Shown: one piece after another, positions 44,026 through 52,169 of the stretch
How positions within the stretch are numbered: position 1 is the stretch's first letter
Layout: every line of letters starts with the position of its first letter
Notes under the pieces: model-generated
Told to the model about the DNA's origin: nothing
Databases searched by the model: none
The model's input: the letters and a program-made list of their open reading frames with translations, nothing else
Assembly: GCA_015478665.1 (NCBI GenBank)
Contig: JADMII010000005.1
Span: 95,589 to 159,588 of the forward strand
Length of the DNA: 64,000 bases
From: Dehalococcoidia bacterium
GTDB taxonomy: Bacteria > Chloroflexota > Dehalococcoidia > DSTF01 > JACRBR01
Reading direction: 5' to 3'
Translations under genes and position numbers: made by a program

Positions 44026-45342
44026 TTACGGCCGCGGGCGCACCTTCAGCACATCGTGGACGATGATCGCCTGATCGCGCTCCGGCCCGACGGAGACGAT
44101 GTCGATCGGCGTGCGAATCAGCGCTTCGATGCGCCGGATGTAGTCGCGCGCCGCCTCGGGCAGGTCGTCCCAGCTACGGCAGCGGTTCGTCGGCGCCCGC
44201 CAGCCCGGGACCTCCTCATACACCGGCTTGACCTTGCCCATCACCACCGAGCTCGCCGGCAGCGTCGTCAGCGTACGGCCGTCCTCGGTCTCGTACGCCG
44301 TGCAGATCTTGATCGACGGGAAGTTGTCAAGCACATCGAGCCGCGTCAGGACGCCGCTGGTGACGCCGTTGACCATCGCGCTGTAGCGTGACGCGACGGC
44401 ATCGAACCAGCCGGTGCGGCGCGGGCGGCCGGTGTTGACGCCGATCTCGGGCCGCGGGCCTTCGATCTGCAGGATCTTGCCGGTCTCGTCGAGCAACTCG
44501 CTTGGCATCGGCCCGTTGCCGACGCGCGTCATGTACGCCTTGTAGATGCCGACGACTTGCTGGATCACCGTCGGCCCGATGCCGATGCCGATGCCGGCGC
44601 CGCCCGCCGACGACGACGGTACCGATGAGGTGACGTACTCGTACGTCCCGGCGTCGAGGTCGAGCAGGCAGCCCTGTGCGCCTTCGAGCAGCACCGTCTC
44701 ACCGCGGTCGAGCGCGTCGTGCACGATCTGCGCCGTGTCGCGCACGAACGGCCGCAGGCGGGCGCCGAGCGCGGCGTAAGTGGCGTGCACGTCGTCGAAG
44801 TCGAGCGGCGGGATGCCGTAGAGCTTCTCGAGCACGGCGTTCTTGTACGGCAGCACGAACTCGAGGCGCGCGCGAAAGGCATCGGGGTCGACGAGGTCGC
44901 CGGCGCGGATGCCGATGCGCGCGACCTTGTCGGTGAAGGCGGGCCCGACGCCGCGGCCCGTCGTGCCGATCGCCGCATCGCCGCGCAGCTTCTCGTCGGC
45001 GACGTCGATCAGCGGGTGCCAGGGCATGACCACGTGACAGCGGTCGCTGACGGAAAGGTTATCGACGCTGACGCCGCGCGAGGCGAGCGTCTCGATCTCC
45101 CGCAGCAGCGGCGCCGGGTCGATGGCGACGCCGTTGCCGACGATGCACACTTTGTCTCGGTAGAAGATGCCGGCCGGGACGAGGTTGAGCTTGAACTCGC
45201 CCATGTCATTGATCACGGTGTGGCCGGCGTTGTTGCCGGCCGAGTAGCGGGCGACGACGGAGGCGCCCTGCGCAATCAGGTCGACGATGCGGCCCTTGCC
45301 CTCGTCGCCCCACTGGCCACCGATGACGACTACTGCTGGCAT
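44026..45342 (-). CDS. purA: Adenylosuccinate synthetase
   Basis: PurA joins aspartate to IMP using GTP, the first committed step to AMP. The 438-residue protein starts MPAVVVIGGQWGDEGKGRIVD and has NNAGHTV, the catalytic His in that motif, GTTGRGVGPAFTDK, and the ligand loop QGCLLDLDAGTYEYVTSS. The C-terminal GTP site (DNFPSIKICTAYE, SVGPERDQ) is present. The ATG at 45342 is fixed by the family start. An unusual hairpin lies between the ribosome binding site and the ATG. TATACT at 45417-45422 is a likely -10. Confidence 0.98.
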   Translation of the reverse strand: MPAVVVIGGQWGDEGKGRIVDLIAQGASVVARYSAGNNAGHTVINDMGEFKLNLVPAGIFYRDKVCIVGNGVAIDPAPLLREIETLASRGVSVDNLSVSDRCHVVMPWHPLIDVADEKLRGDAAIGTTGRGVGPAFTDKVARIGIRAGDLVDPDAFRARLEFVLPYKNAVLEKLYGIPPLDFDDVHATYAALGARLRPFVRDTAQIVHDALDRGETVLLEGAQGCLLDLDAGTYEYVTSSVPSSSAGGAGIGIGIGPTVIQQVVGIYKAYMTRVGNGPMPSELLDETGKILQIEGPRPEIGVNTGRPRRTGWFDAVASRYSAMVNGVTSGVLTRLDVLDNFPSIKICTAYETEDGRTLTTLPASSVVMGKVKPVYEEVPGWRAPTNRCRSWDDLPEAARDYIRRIEALIRTPIDIVSVGPERDQAIIVHDVLKVRPRP

Positions 45343-45374
45343 ACGAAAGGCCGTCGAAACGACGGCCGCGGCTC
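45343..45374 (-). promoter_or_regulatory. purA leader hairpin between Shine-Dalgarno and start codon
   Basis: On the minus strand GGAAGGAG is followed by CCGC. A perfect hairpin with 8-bp arms GGCCGTCG and CGACGGCC and loop TTT (45367-45349) comes next, then TTTCGT and ATG. Linear spacing from SD to ATG is 29 bases, far too long. If the hairpin forms, effective spacing is about 10. Initiation may therefore need the structure. Confidence 0.6.
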
Positions 45375-45416
45375 CTTCCGGCGAGCGCCCGCGCCGGACC
45401 GGCGCGAACCCGCGAG

Positions 45417-45422
45417 AGTATA
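45417..45422 (-). promoter_or_regulatory. Predicted purA -10 element
   Basis: TATACT on the minus strand about 75 bases before the ATG. The -35 region is poor (TTGGGC at a 19-base spacing). The leader would be about 68 bases and includes a further GC-rich hairpin. Confidence 0.4.
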
Positions 45423-45629
45423 GCAAACGCCCGGGCGGCGAGCCCAACCCTTCGCGGCGCGGACGAGGCGGCGACGCCGGCATCGCGTCCGCTCTTTGTC
45501 GGCGCAGGCTCGAAGGCGATTCAACCCCAGCCGACGACGCCCGCCAGTGCGATTCAGCCGTGCCGCCCTCGACCCAACCGCTTCGAAACTGCGCTTGACC
45601 GCGCCTGCGATGCGCCGTATCTGTGCGCG

Positions 45630-46268
45630 ATGAGCGAAGGAAAGACTCCGCCCCGCGGGCGGCTGATCGTGCTCGAGGGCGGCGACGGATCCGGGAAGTC
45701 CCGCCTGACGCGCGAGCTTGAGCGGCGGCTCTCCGATCAGCGTCTGGCCGTCGAGGCCGTGCGCGAGCCGGGGAGTACGCCGCTCGGCGAGCGTATCCGC
45801 GAGATCATCAATAGCGAATCGGCGGTCGACGACGCCCTGGCGGAGCTGCTGCTCTTCGAAGCGGCGCGTGCGCATCTCGTCGCTCGCCTGATCGAGCCGG
45901 CGCTCGCGGCCGGCACGCACGTGCTCTGCGACCGCTTCACCGCGTCATCGGTCGCCTACCAGTCGTACGGCCGCGGGCTGCCGCGCGCGGTCGTCGAGCG
46001 GGCGAACACGCTCGCGACGGGCGCCTTGACGCCGGACCTGACGCTGCTGCTCGACCTGCCGCCGGCGGTCGGGCTGGCCCGGCGCCATGCCGACGGCCGC
46101 CTGTCGCACTTCGACGCGCTGCCGCTCGACTTCCACGAGCGCGTGCGCGCCGGCTATCTCGATCTCGCGGCCGAGTCAGCGGAGCGCTGGCGCGTCATCG
46201 ACGCGACGCAGCCGTTCGAGGCGGTACTCGAGGACGCGTGGGGGGCGTTGCGGGCGGTCGTCGCCTGA
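45630..46268 (+). CDS. tmk: Thymidylate kinase
   Basis: Tmk phosphorylates dTMP to dTDP. The 212-residue P-loop kinase has LEGGDGSGKSRLT at the N-terminus, the REPGSTPLGERIREI motif, and the DRFTASSVAYQSYGRGL motif. LLLDLPPAVGLARRHADGR near residue 140 is the lid region, with arginines there rather than only in the P-loop. It is divergent from purA. No DNA polymerase subunit gene follows, unlike in many bacteria. Confidence 0.96.
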   Translation: MSEGKTPPRGRLIVLEGGDGSGKSRLTRELERRLSDQRLAVEAVREPGSTPLGERIREIINSESAVDDALAELLLFEAARAHLVARLIEPALAAGTHVLCDRFTASSVAYQSYGRGLPRAVVERANTLATGALTPDLTLLLDLPPAVGLARRHADGRLSHFDALPLDFHERVRAGYLDLAAESAERWRVIDATQPFEAVLEDAWGALRAVVA

Positions 46269-46330
46269 CGGCCCGCGCCGCGGGCGCCTGTAGACGGAAA
46301 CCACCGCCGGCTAGATGAGACGCGAGCGGA

Positions 46331-47440
46331 TTACGCGAGCGTCGGCTCCGCTTCGCCCTCGACGGCAGCGGCCGCAACCCAGACGCCGCCATCGCGGACC
46401 CGCACCGCGTACGCGCGCGGCGGGCGCACGGCGGGGCCGCGCAGCACGGCGCAGCCGGCCGCGAGGTCGAACTGGCTCTCGTGCCACGGGCAGGTCAGCA
46501 CGCTGCCCTCGATGGTCGCTTCGACGAGCGGCCCGCTGCCGTGCGTGCAGCGCGCTTCGACCGCGTACAGCGTGCCGCCGGCGTTGAAGAGCGCCACCTG
46601 CTCGCCGCCGACGTAGGCCGTCGTCGCCGCGCCCTCCGGCAGGTCGGCGACCGACGCGGCGCGGCTCCAGCCGCCGTCCTGCGCCGACGCAGCGACGGCG
46701 ACGCGATCGCCGGGAGCGCCGAGCGCATCGAGCATGCCGCGGACAGTCGTGGCGACGCAGGTGAAGGTGGGCGTATCGCGCAGGGTGTAGAGGCTGGACT
46801 CCGCCTCGCGCAGCTCCATAACGAGATCGAGGAAGTCGCCTGGCTCATCGGTCTCGAACGCGACGACGAACTCCTGGTCGTCGAGCCCGAAGGAGTACGT
46901 CGTGTTCAGCTTCACGGTCGGGTACTTGCGGCCGACGCGGATGTGGATGTCCATCATCTTCTGCCGCTCCTCGGCGGGCAGCACATACCACGGCCGCGTC
47001 TTCACGAAGGGGTAGACGAAAAGGTACTTCGCCGTGCCCGGCGTCAGCCGCAGCCGGCGCGATGGCCCTTCGCGCTCCGTCTTGTCGACGTAGACGCTCT
47101 TGCGCGTCATCGCCAGGTACGAGTACGGCGTCGACAGGTACGGGCCGATGCCGGTGCTGAGGAGCGCCGTCGCCGCTTCCTGGAACGGCGCCAGATCGTC
47201 GCTGATCCGCCAGAACATGAAGTCGGCGTCGCCGCGGATGCCGACGAGGCTGTAGGCGCGCACCTGCATGCGCTCCGAACACGACGCGACGGCCTCCTCG
47301 ACCTCGCGCTTCGCCGCCTCCCGCACGGTCACGGGCAGGCGGCGCCACGCGGCGTCCACCTTGTAGAACGCGAACTGGACGTATTGCCGCGTTGCCGGCG
47401 GCGCGCCGTTGCTGCCGCCGGTGCTGCTGACGTCGCTCAT
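46331..47440 (-). CDS. HemQ-like chlorite dismutase family protein fused to a Rieske domain
   Basis: A 369-residue two-domain protein. Residues 15-240 are a chlorite-dismutase fold of the HemQ (coproheme decarboxylase) type. Hallmarks are YLFVYPFVKTRPWY, the proximal-His segment MDIHIRVGRKYP (His about 165), and NTTYSFGLDDQEFVVAFE. Residues 265-365 are a Rieske [2Fe-2S] domain, with CTHGSGPL (Cys about 298) and CPWHESQFD. HemQ makes haem b from coproheme III using peroxide or oxygen. The fused Rieske domain could supply or remove electrons. Its ATG overlaps the stop of the aldo/keto reductase gene. No other haem gene is in the window. Confidence 0.88.
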   Translation of the reverse strand: MSDVSSTGGSNGAPPATRQYVQFAFYKVDAAWRRLPVTVREAAKREVEEAVASCSERMQVRAYSLVGIRGDADFMFWRISDDLAPFQEAATALLSTGIGPYLSTPYSYLAMTRKSVYVDKTEREGPSRRLRLTPGTAKYLFVYPFVKTRPWYVLPAEERQKMMDIHIRVGRKYPTVKLNTTYSFGLDDQEFVVAFETDEPGDFLDLVMELREAESSLYTLRDTPTFTCVATTVRGMLDALGAPGDRVAVAASAQDGGWSRAASVADLPEGAATTAYVGGEQVALFNAGGTLYAVEARCTHGSGPLVEATIEGSVLTCPWHESQFDLAAGCAVLRGPAVRPPRAYAVRVRDGGVWVAAAAVEGEAEPTLA

Positions 47441-48441
47441 GCCCGACTCCCCGCCGGCCGTCCGGCCTCCGGGGCGAAGTCGCAGGCGTAGAGCGCGGCG
47501 ACGCGCGCCAGCTCGTCCGGCGTGAACTCCGGCGTCTCCGACGCCTCGGCGAACTCGACGAGCTGGTCTTCGTCGTAGATGTTCGGCAGCGCCGACGCGA
47601 CGCTCGGCTCGGCGAGGATGAACTGCAGCGCCGCCTGACCGATCGTGCGGCCGCGACCGTCCGTGAGGAAGCGCAGCGTCTCGAGCTTGCGCAGACCCTG
47701 CTCGAGCCACTCGCGCGTGCGATGGTTGCGGTGGTCGTTCTCGGGGAAGACCGTGTCGGCCGTGTACTTGCCCTCGAGCATGCCGGACGAGTGGGGGACA
47801 CGGACCAGTACGCCGATGCCGCGTTCGCGGGCGACGGGGAAGAACGCACGCCCCGGATCCTGCTCGAACATGTTGTAGATCGTGTGCAGCACGCCCGCCC
47901 GGCGGTGCGCCATCGCGTACAGGCCCTCGTCCTCCCAGCCGATCGCCGGCCCGAGCGCCGGACCGTAGACGCCGATCTTGCCCTCTTCGCGCAGCCGCTC
48001 CAACTCGTCGAAGAGGTCGTCGCGCGTCAGGCAGTCCATCTTCGCGTTGTGCAGCTGGTAGATCTCGATGTGATCCGTGCGGAGGCGCCGCAGGCTCCCC
48101 TCGACTGCCTTGCGGATGTAGGCGGGTGACCAGTCCTGCGGGATCTCCTTCTGGCCGCGGCGGTCGTCGCCGTAGCTGTAGTGGTCGTAGCCGCCCTTGG
48201 TAGCGATGATGATCCTGTCGCGCACGTCGCCGAGCGCCTCGGCGAGCAGCGTCTCACCCTTGCCGTTGCCGTAGGTGTCCGCCGTATCGAAGAAATTGAT
48301 GCCGAGGTCGTATGCGCGGCGCGTCAGCCTGCGCGCGAAGTCGTCGTCGTTGATCCCCCACCAACCGGTGGTGACCGTCCACATGCCGAAGCCCACGGCC
48401 GAGACGCTCAGATCGGTGCTGCCGAAGGTGCGGTACTTCAT
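47437..48441 (-). CDS. Aldo/keto reductase
   Basis: A 334-residue NADPH-dependent aldo/keto reductase with a complete tetrad: Asp52 and Tyr57 in FFDTADTYGNG, Lys82 in IIIATKGGYD and His131 in EIYQLHNAK. It resembles the general oxidoreductase AKR branch with a Met/Trp-rich start (GFGMWTVTTGWWGI). The ATG at 48441 fits the family. It overlaps the HemQ-Rieske gene by 4 bp, so the two are coexpressed. Substrate is unknown; a redox role with the haem enzyme is possible. Confidence 0.92.
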   Translation of the reverse strand: MKYRTFGSTDLSVSAVGFGMWTVTTGWWGINDDDFARRLTRRAYDLGINFFDTADTYGNGKGETLLAEALGDVRDRIIIATKGGYDHYSYGDDRRGQKEIPQDWSPAYIRKAVEGSLRRLRTDHIEIYQLHNAKMDCLTRDDLFDELERLREEGKIGVYGPALGPAIGWEDEGLYAMAHRRAGVLHTIYNMFEQDPGRAFFPVARERGIGVLVRVPHSSGMLEGKYTADTVFPENDHRNHRTREWLEQGLRKLETLRFLTDGRGRTIGQAALQFILAEPSVASALPNIYDEDQLVEFAEASETPEFTPDELARVAALYACDFAPEAGRPAGSRA

Positions 48442-48673
48442 CGTCGACTCCGTGCATGCGGCGCTGGTGATTCGCGGCGCGCCCGTGAGCGCGTCAGTAC
48501 AGCGTAGCAACGGGCGCCGCGTCGGACAGCATCGTCGGGTGCGTCCCGTCAACCCACGAGAGCTTTGCGCAAATTCCGCTCGCTCGCTGCGTCGTCGCGC
48601 CCGCCGCGCGCGACGCGGACAGCCCGGACCGCCGCCGCAGAGCCACCCGCCGGAGACCGGCGCGGCACCGGAT

Positions 48674-49519
48674 TCAGAACAGCGAGAGGAACGCCTGCCG
48701 CGCCTGCGCCGCCTGGCGCCGGGCGACCGACGACGCCTGTTCGAGCGGCACGCGCGCGGCCGCCGTCGCCACCGCGAGGCCGAACCGCGCGACGACGCCA
48801 CCGGCGATGACGTCGAGGATGTAGTGGTTGCCCGTGGCCACGATGGAGAACGCCATCAGCACAGGCGGCAGGACGCCGAGCCAGCGCAGCCCGCGCGGCG
48901 CGGCGCGGAAGATGGCGATGCCGGCGAGCAGATCCCAGCCGAAGTGCAGGCTGGGCATCGCCGCGAACTGGTTCGTGATCGCGCGCGGCTGCAGCAGCGT
49001 GTAGGCATGGGCGTTCGTGTTGATCGTATCGACGATGCCGCCGCCAACGAGCCTCGGCGGCGCCACGGGGAAGAGCGCGAGAATGACCAGGCTGACGGCG
49101 CCGGACGCGAAGAATGCCGAGCGCATCAGGAAGTACTGCTGACGAGCGCGGAAGAAGAGTGCGGCGGCGACGACGGCGATCAGCGGCCAGTGGCCGTAGA
49201 TGTACTCGTAGTTGATGAGCCGCACGAGCCAGCGGTGGTCGAGCACCAAGTCCTGCCAGCGCGGTTCCCGGAAGACACCGAGCGCCTGCTCGGCGCGCTC
49301 GACAGCGCGCGCGTTGGCGAGCGCGACGTCACGGCCCCCCTGCGTCGTGCTGCGCACGAACGAATACGCAAGGTAGCCGCCAAGGACGAAGACGAACTCG
49401 CGCACGACGGTCCAGCGGTCGCGCGAGGTGCGCAGACACACCAGCACCAGTCCGATGAGGACGGTGATGAGCGCGAAGCGGCCCCGGAAGAGGGCTGGCT
49501 CGAGCATCTCGCCTAGCAT
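48674..49519 (-). CDS. PAP2 membrane phosphatase/phosphotransferase, AUR1-like
   Basis: A 281-residue polytopic protein with about six membrane helices. The active site reads MPSLHFGWD and later NHYILDVIAGG, the His and His/Asp parts of the PAP2 motif. The long N-terminal region with REFVFVLGGYLAYSFVR and the loop INYEYIYGHWPL resemble inositol phosphorylceramide synthase (AUR1) relatives. Such enzymes move phosphoinositol head groups between lipids. With ino1 and a PimA-like gene on the same strand nearby, a similar reaction is plausible but unproven; a simple lipid phosphatase is the alternative. Confidence 0.82.
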   Translation of the reverse strand: MLGEMLEPALFRGRFALITVLIGLVLVCLRTSRDRWTVVREFVFVLGGYLAYSFVRSTTQGGRDVALANARAVERAEQALGVFREPRWQDLVLDHRWLVRLINYEYIYGHWPLIAVVAAALFFRARQQYFLMRSAFFASGAVSLVILALFPVAPPRLVGGGIVDTINTNAHAYTLLQPRAITNQFAAMPSLHFGWDLLAGIAIFRAAPRGLRWLGVLPPVLMAFSIVATGNHYILDVIAGGVVARFGLAVATAAARVPLEQASSVARRQAAQARQAFLSLF

Positions 49520-49839
49520 GCGGATGCCTCGGCTCGATGCGCGGGCGCCGCCCTGCCCGGCGCCCGGCGCTTACCTCAGGGTACGGAGGCCGCGCAGGCA
49601 TCGACATGCTGTTTCGCCTGGCCCGGGCGATTGTCACGGCGCTGCAACTCCGCGCATTCGGGCCGGGCGAGAAGGGAGCGGCGCCCCGGCGTTACAACTC
49701 GCGCCCGCACATCGTCTCGCTCCGGCCGCCGAACGCGTGCGGCCGCCTGCACGCTGGCGATCGGCGCCCGCGCGCGGGCGCGGACGAGCCGCCGCCAGCG
49801 AGGCCCTCGGCGAGCTCGCGATCTGTGGCAGCCACCGCT
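49520..49839. other. Intergenic region between the PAP2 and arylsulfotransferase-like genes
   Basis: About 320 GC-rich bases with no convincing gene in either direction and no clear promoter or terminator. Confidence 0.4.
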
Positions 49840-51363
49840 CTAGGCGGCGCTGACCGGCAGCGAGCGGCCCAGCACCTGGCCGCTCGCGTCGACGGCCTCG
49901 ACGGCGACGATGGCGGCGGCGCCGCTCACGCTCATCTGCGTCTCGAAGTCACGCCAAGGGAAGCTGCCCAGCGCCGTCAGCGACGACGCATCGGCGCCCC
50001 CCAGCACGCGCCAGCTGTCGACGTCGGTCGCGCCGTTCCAACTCGCCCAGACGATCGCGCCGGAACCCGACCGCTGCGCGGCCACCGCCGGCGCGTCCGC
50101 CGGCCGGCCGCGCCAGGCGGCCGACAGCGCCCGGTACGAATTGCCGGTGAAGCTGACATCGAGCGCGACGTCGCCGTTCGGCGTCAACTCCGTCATCCGG
50201 CCAAGATCGCCCCAGCCGACCAGCCAGTTGCCGTTCGCTTGCCTGCGGAAGCTGCCCTGGTACTGGATCCGCAGCTTCAGTCCGTCACCGTACGTCCGCC
50301 GGACGCGCGCCGTGAGCGCCTGCTCGTCGATATCCAGCACGATGCCGCGGCCGTCATGTACGTACGGCCCGCCACCGTTGTCGAACAGCGACAGCGAGCC
50401 ATCCGGGTTGCGCCGGATGTCATGCTGGTACCAGAAGCTCTCTCCGGACGGGGCGAGGGCCAGCGCCGGCGCCGGCAGCTTCACCTTCGGCGAGCCGCCG
50501 AGGCGCCAGATCACCTGCCCCGTCTTGCGGTGCACCTTGTAGATCGCCGCCGTGTTGCGCGCGGAGATCAGCAGGTTGTCATCCGTGTCCACCTCCACGG
50601 CGTTGATGTGGAAGTAGTCGAACGGCCCCCCGTCCTTCGGAAGCGGCACGACGGATTCGGCGAAGCCGACGTGGTCGCTCGCGTTCCAGTCGAAGAGCAG
50701 CCGGCCGGTCGCCAGATCCAACTCCTGCACGCTGCAATCGAGGATCGGTGCGTTTGCGCCGCCGCCCAACTTCGTCAGGTCCGCCGTCTTCGGGGCGTAC
50801 GACTCGACGAGCGCCGTGCCCTGCGGCGTCAGGACCAGCTCGTGCAGATCGACCGGCACGCCGCCCACGCCCGCGATCCGCGCCACCTCCTGGTAGCGGT
50901 CGTTGTACACGAGATGCGTGCCGGTGCCGTACCCCGTCTTCGTGACGTCGCCCTCCCACCATGCCAGCGCGTCGGCGCCCTGGTATCGCACGACATGGAG
51001 GTCGGCGGCGTCGGACTTCTGCGCCGGCTGGAACCAGATCAGGCGGCCCTGGCGGTCGAAGATCGCCGGGCCCTGCTTCGACCCGCCCAGCGGCGTCAGC
51101 AGCAGGTACGTACCGGTCGAGGCGGCCTGCGTCGACGTGGCGACGCGCAGCGCCGGCGCGCCGTTGAGGTCCGGCCGCGAGCGCAGTCCCCGGTAGGCGA
51201 TCGGTGTCGCGCTTGGCTGCGGCACCGTCGCCGTCGCCGGCTGCGCCTGCGTGCCACGGCACGCTGTCCCGCCGAAGACCGACGCGGCGCCGATCAGGCC
51301 GGCGCCGGCCGCGGACCCGCGGATGAAGCTGCGGCGGCTGACGCGCCGTTCGGCGAGCGTCAT
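49840..51363 (-). CDS. Arylsulfotransferase-like beta-propeller protein, Tat-exported
   Basis: A 507-residue exported protein. The N-terminus has a twin-arginine signal (RRVSRRSFIRGSAAGAG) followed by a possible lipobox (GGTAC). The rest is an ASST-type propeller with blades such as GPAIFDRQGRLIWFQP, VSVQEL-like DCSVQELDLATG and the QHDIRRNPDGSLSLFDNGG segment. The active-site His of bacterial arylsulfotransferases may correspond to DLHELVLTPQG or DYFHINAVE. Sulfate transfer between phenols is the known activity, but many members are uncharacterised. The ATG at 51363 overlaps the stop of a 21-codon leader frame. Confidence 0.85.
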   Translation of the reverse strand: MTLAERRVSRRSFIRGSAAGAGLIGAASVFGGTACRGTQAQPATATVPQPSATPIAYRGLRSRPDLNGAPALRVATSTQAASTGTYLLLTPLGGSKQGPAIFDRQGRLIWFQPAQKSDAADLHVVRYQGADALAWWEGDVTKTGYGTGTHLVYNDRYQEVARIAGVGGVPVDLHELVLTPQGTALVESYAPKTADLTKLGGGANAPILDCSVQELDLATGRLLFDWNASDHVGFAESVVPLPKDGGPFDYFHINAVEVDTDDNLLISARNTAAIYKVHRKTGQVIWRLGGSPKVKLPAPALALAPSGESFWYQHDIRRNPDGSLSLFDNGGGPYVHDGRGIVLDIDEQALTARVRRTYGDGLKLRIQYQGSFRRQANGNWLVGWGDLGRMTELTPNGDVALDVSFTGNSYRALSAAWRGRPADAPAVAAQRSGSGAIVWASWNGATDVDSWRVLGGADASSLTALGSFPWRDFETQMSVSGAAAIVAVEAVDASGQVLGRSLPVSAA

Positions 51364-51425
51364 CGTGCACCGCCGGCGCATCGCAGGCCAGGGATGTTGA
51401 CATGGGAGTGAGGTTGGCGTTCCAT
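51360..51425 (-). CDS. Candidate 21-residue leader peptide
   Basis: The only strong ribosome binding site in this region, GAGAGGAG, lies 6 bases before an ATG at 51425. That ATG opens a 21-codon frame (MERQPHSHVNIPGLRCAGGAR). Its TGA overlaps the ATG of the arylsulfotransferase-like gene as ATGA. The main gene has no good site of its own, so ribosomes probably load on the leader and reinitiate. Confidence 0.45.
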   Translation of the reverse strand: MERQPHSHVNIPGLRCAGGAR

Positions 51426-51632
51426 CGCGGCTCCTCTCAGGGACGTGCTGTGATGTGCGTGTTCCCAGAATACGCATCCTGACCGGATGAACCGATTACG
51501 AAGGTATTACGCGCCCACGCGTGGTGGTCGTCCTTCATCCGCATGGGCGACGGCGAGCAGCAACCGGGAAGTCCTGCTTCGCACGCGACCGCCGGCGCCA
51601 TCGCACTGGCGCTCCGACGGAAGCTCCGGCCC

Positions 51633-52112
51633 TCACCCGCCCGGCGCCGCGCCCGGCACCGCCGGCGAGACGGTAATGTCATCGGCGATCAGCGCCTCGC
51701 CGCGGTCGTCGAGGCGCCCGTCGGCGATGATCCGGTCCGAGGTGCGCACGCCGCCGAGGTCGATCCTGGCGCCGCCGGCCGTGCGGATCACCGTCGTGCT
51801 GACGACGCGGATCTGCTGCACCGGCGCGCCCGAGAGTCGCGTCACCTGGATCGTCTTCGTCGCCGGACTGACCGTGCCGACGATGCCGGTCAGCCGCTCC
51901 TGGCTACCCGGTTCCGCGGGCGTGACGGCCAAGGTCGCTGAGGCGCCCGGCGTGCCCGTGGCTTCCCGGCCGGTGGAAGCAGCAGCGCGTGCCGAGACCT
52001 CGCTCGCCGGCGTTCCGGCGGGCGTGTTCGGGGGCCCGGACGAGTTGCTGCAGGAAGCGGCCAGGGCGGCGAGCACGAGCGCCGCACCGGCCAACGTCAC
52101 CCGGACACGCAT
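51633..52112 (-). CDS. Lipoprotein with DUF5666-like domain
   Basis: A 159-residue lipoprotein. The signal ends at a lipobox (ALAASC, Cys21). A Ser/Thr/Pro/Ala linker (about 22-70) leads to a small beta domain from LTGIVGTVSPATKTIQV to ALIADDITV. The pattern of a repeated GTV/V-x-V core matches DUF5666 proteins, which are often envelope-linked. TACGCT preceded by TGA, 7 bases before the ATG, is an extended -10, and no ribosome binding site is seen; the mRNA is probably leaderless. It follows the PimA-like gene. Confidence 0.78.
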   Translation of the reverse strand: MRVRVTLAGAALVLAALAASCSNSSGPPNTPAGTPASEVSARAAASTGREATGTPGASATLAVTPAEPGSQERLTGIVGTVSPATKTIQVTRLSGAPVQQIRVVSTTVIRTAGGARIDLGGVRTSDRIIADGRLDDRGEALIADDITVSPAVPGAAPGG

Positions 52113-52128
52113 ACGCCGCAGCGTATCA
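52113..52128 (-). promoter_or_regulatory. Leaderless-type extended -10 of the lipoprotein gene
   Basis: On the minus strand TGA-TACGCT is followed by 7 bases and the ATG. It is an extended -10 element placed so that transcription starts at the initiation codon. Confidence 0.45.
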
Positions 52129-52169
52129 GATGCCGCCTCGAGTGACCTCCGGCCGCCGGTGCGCGCGGT

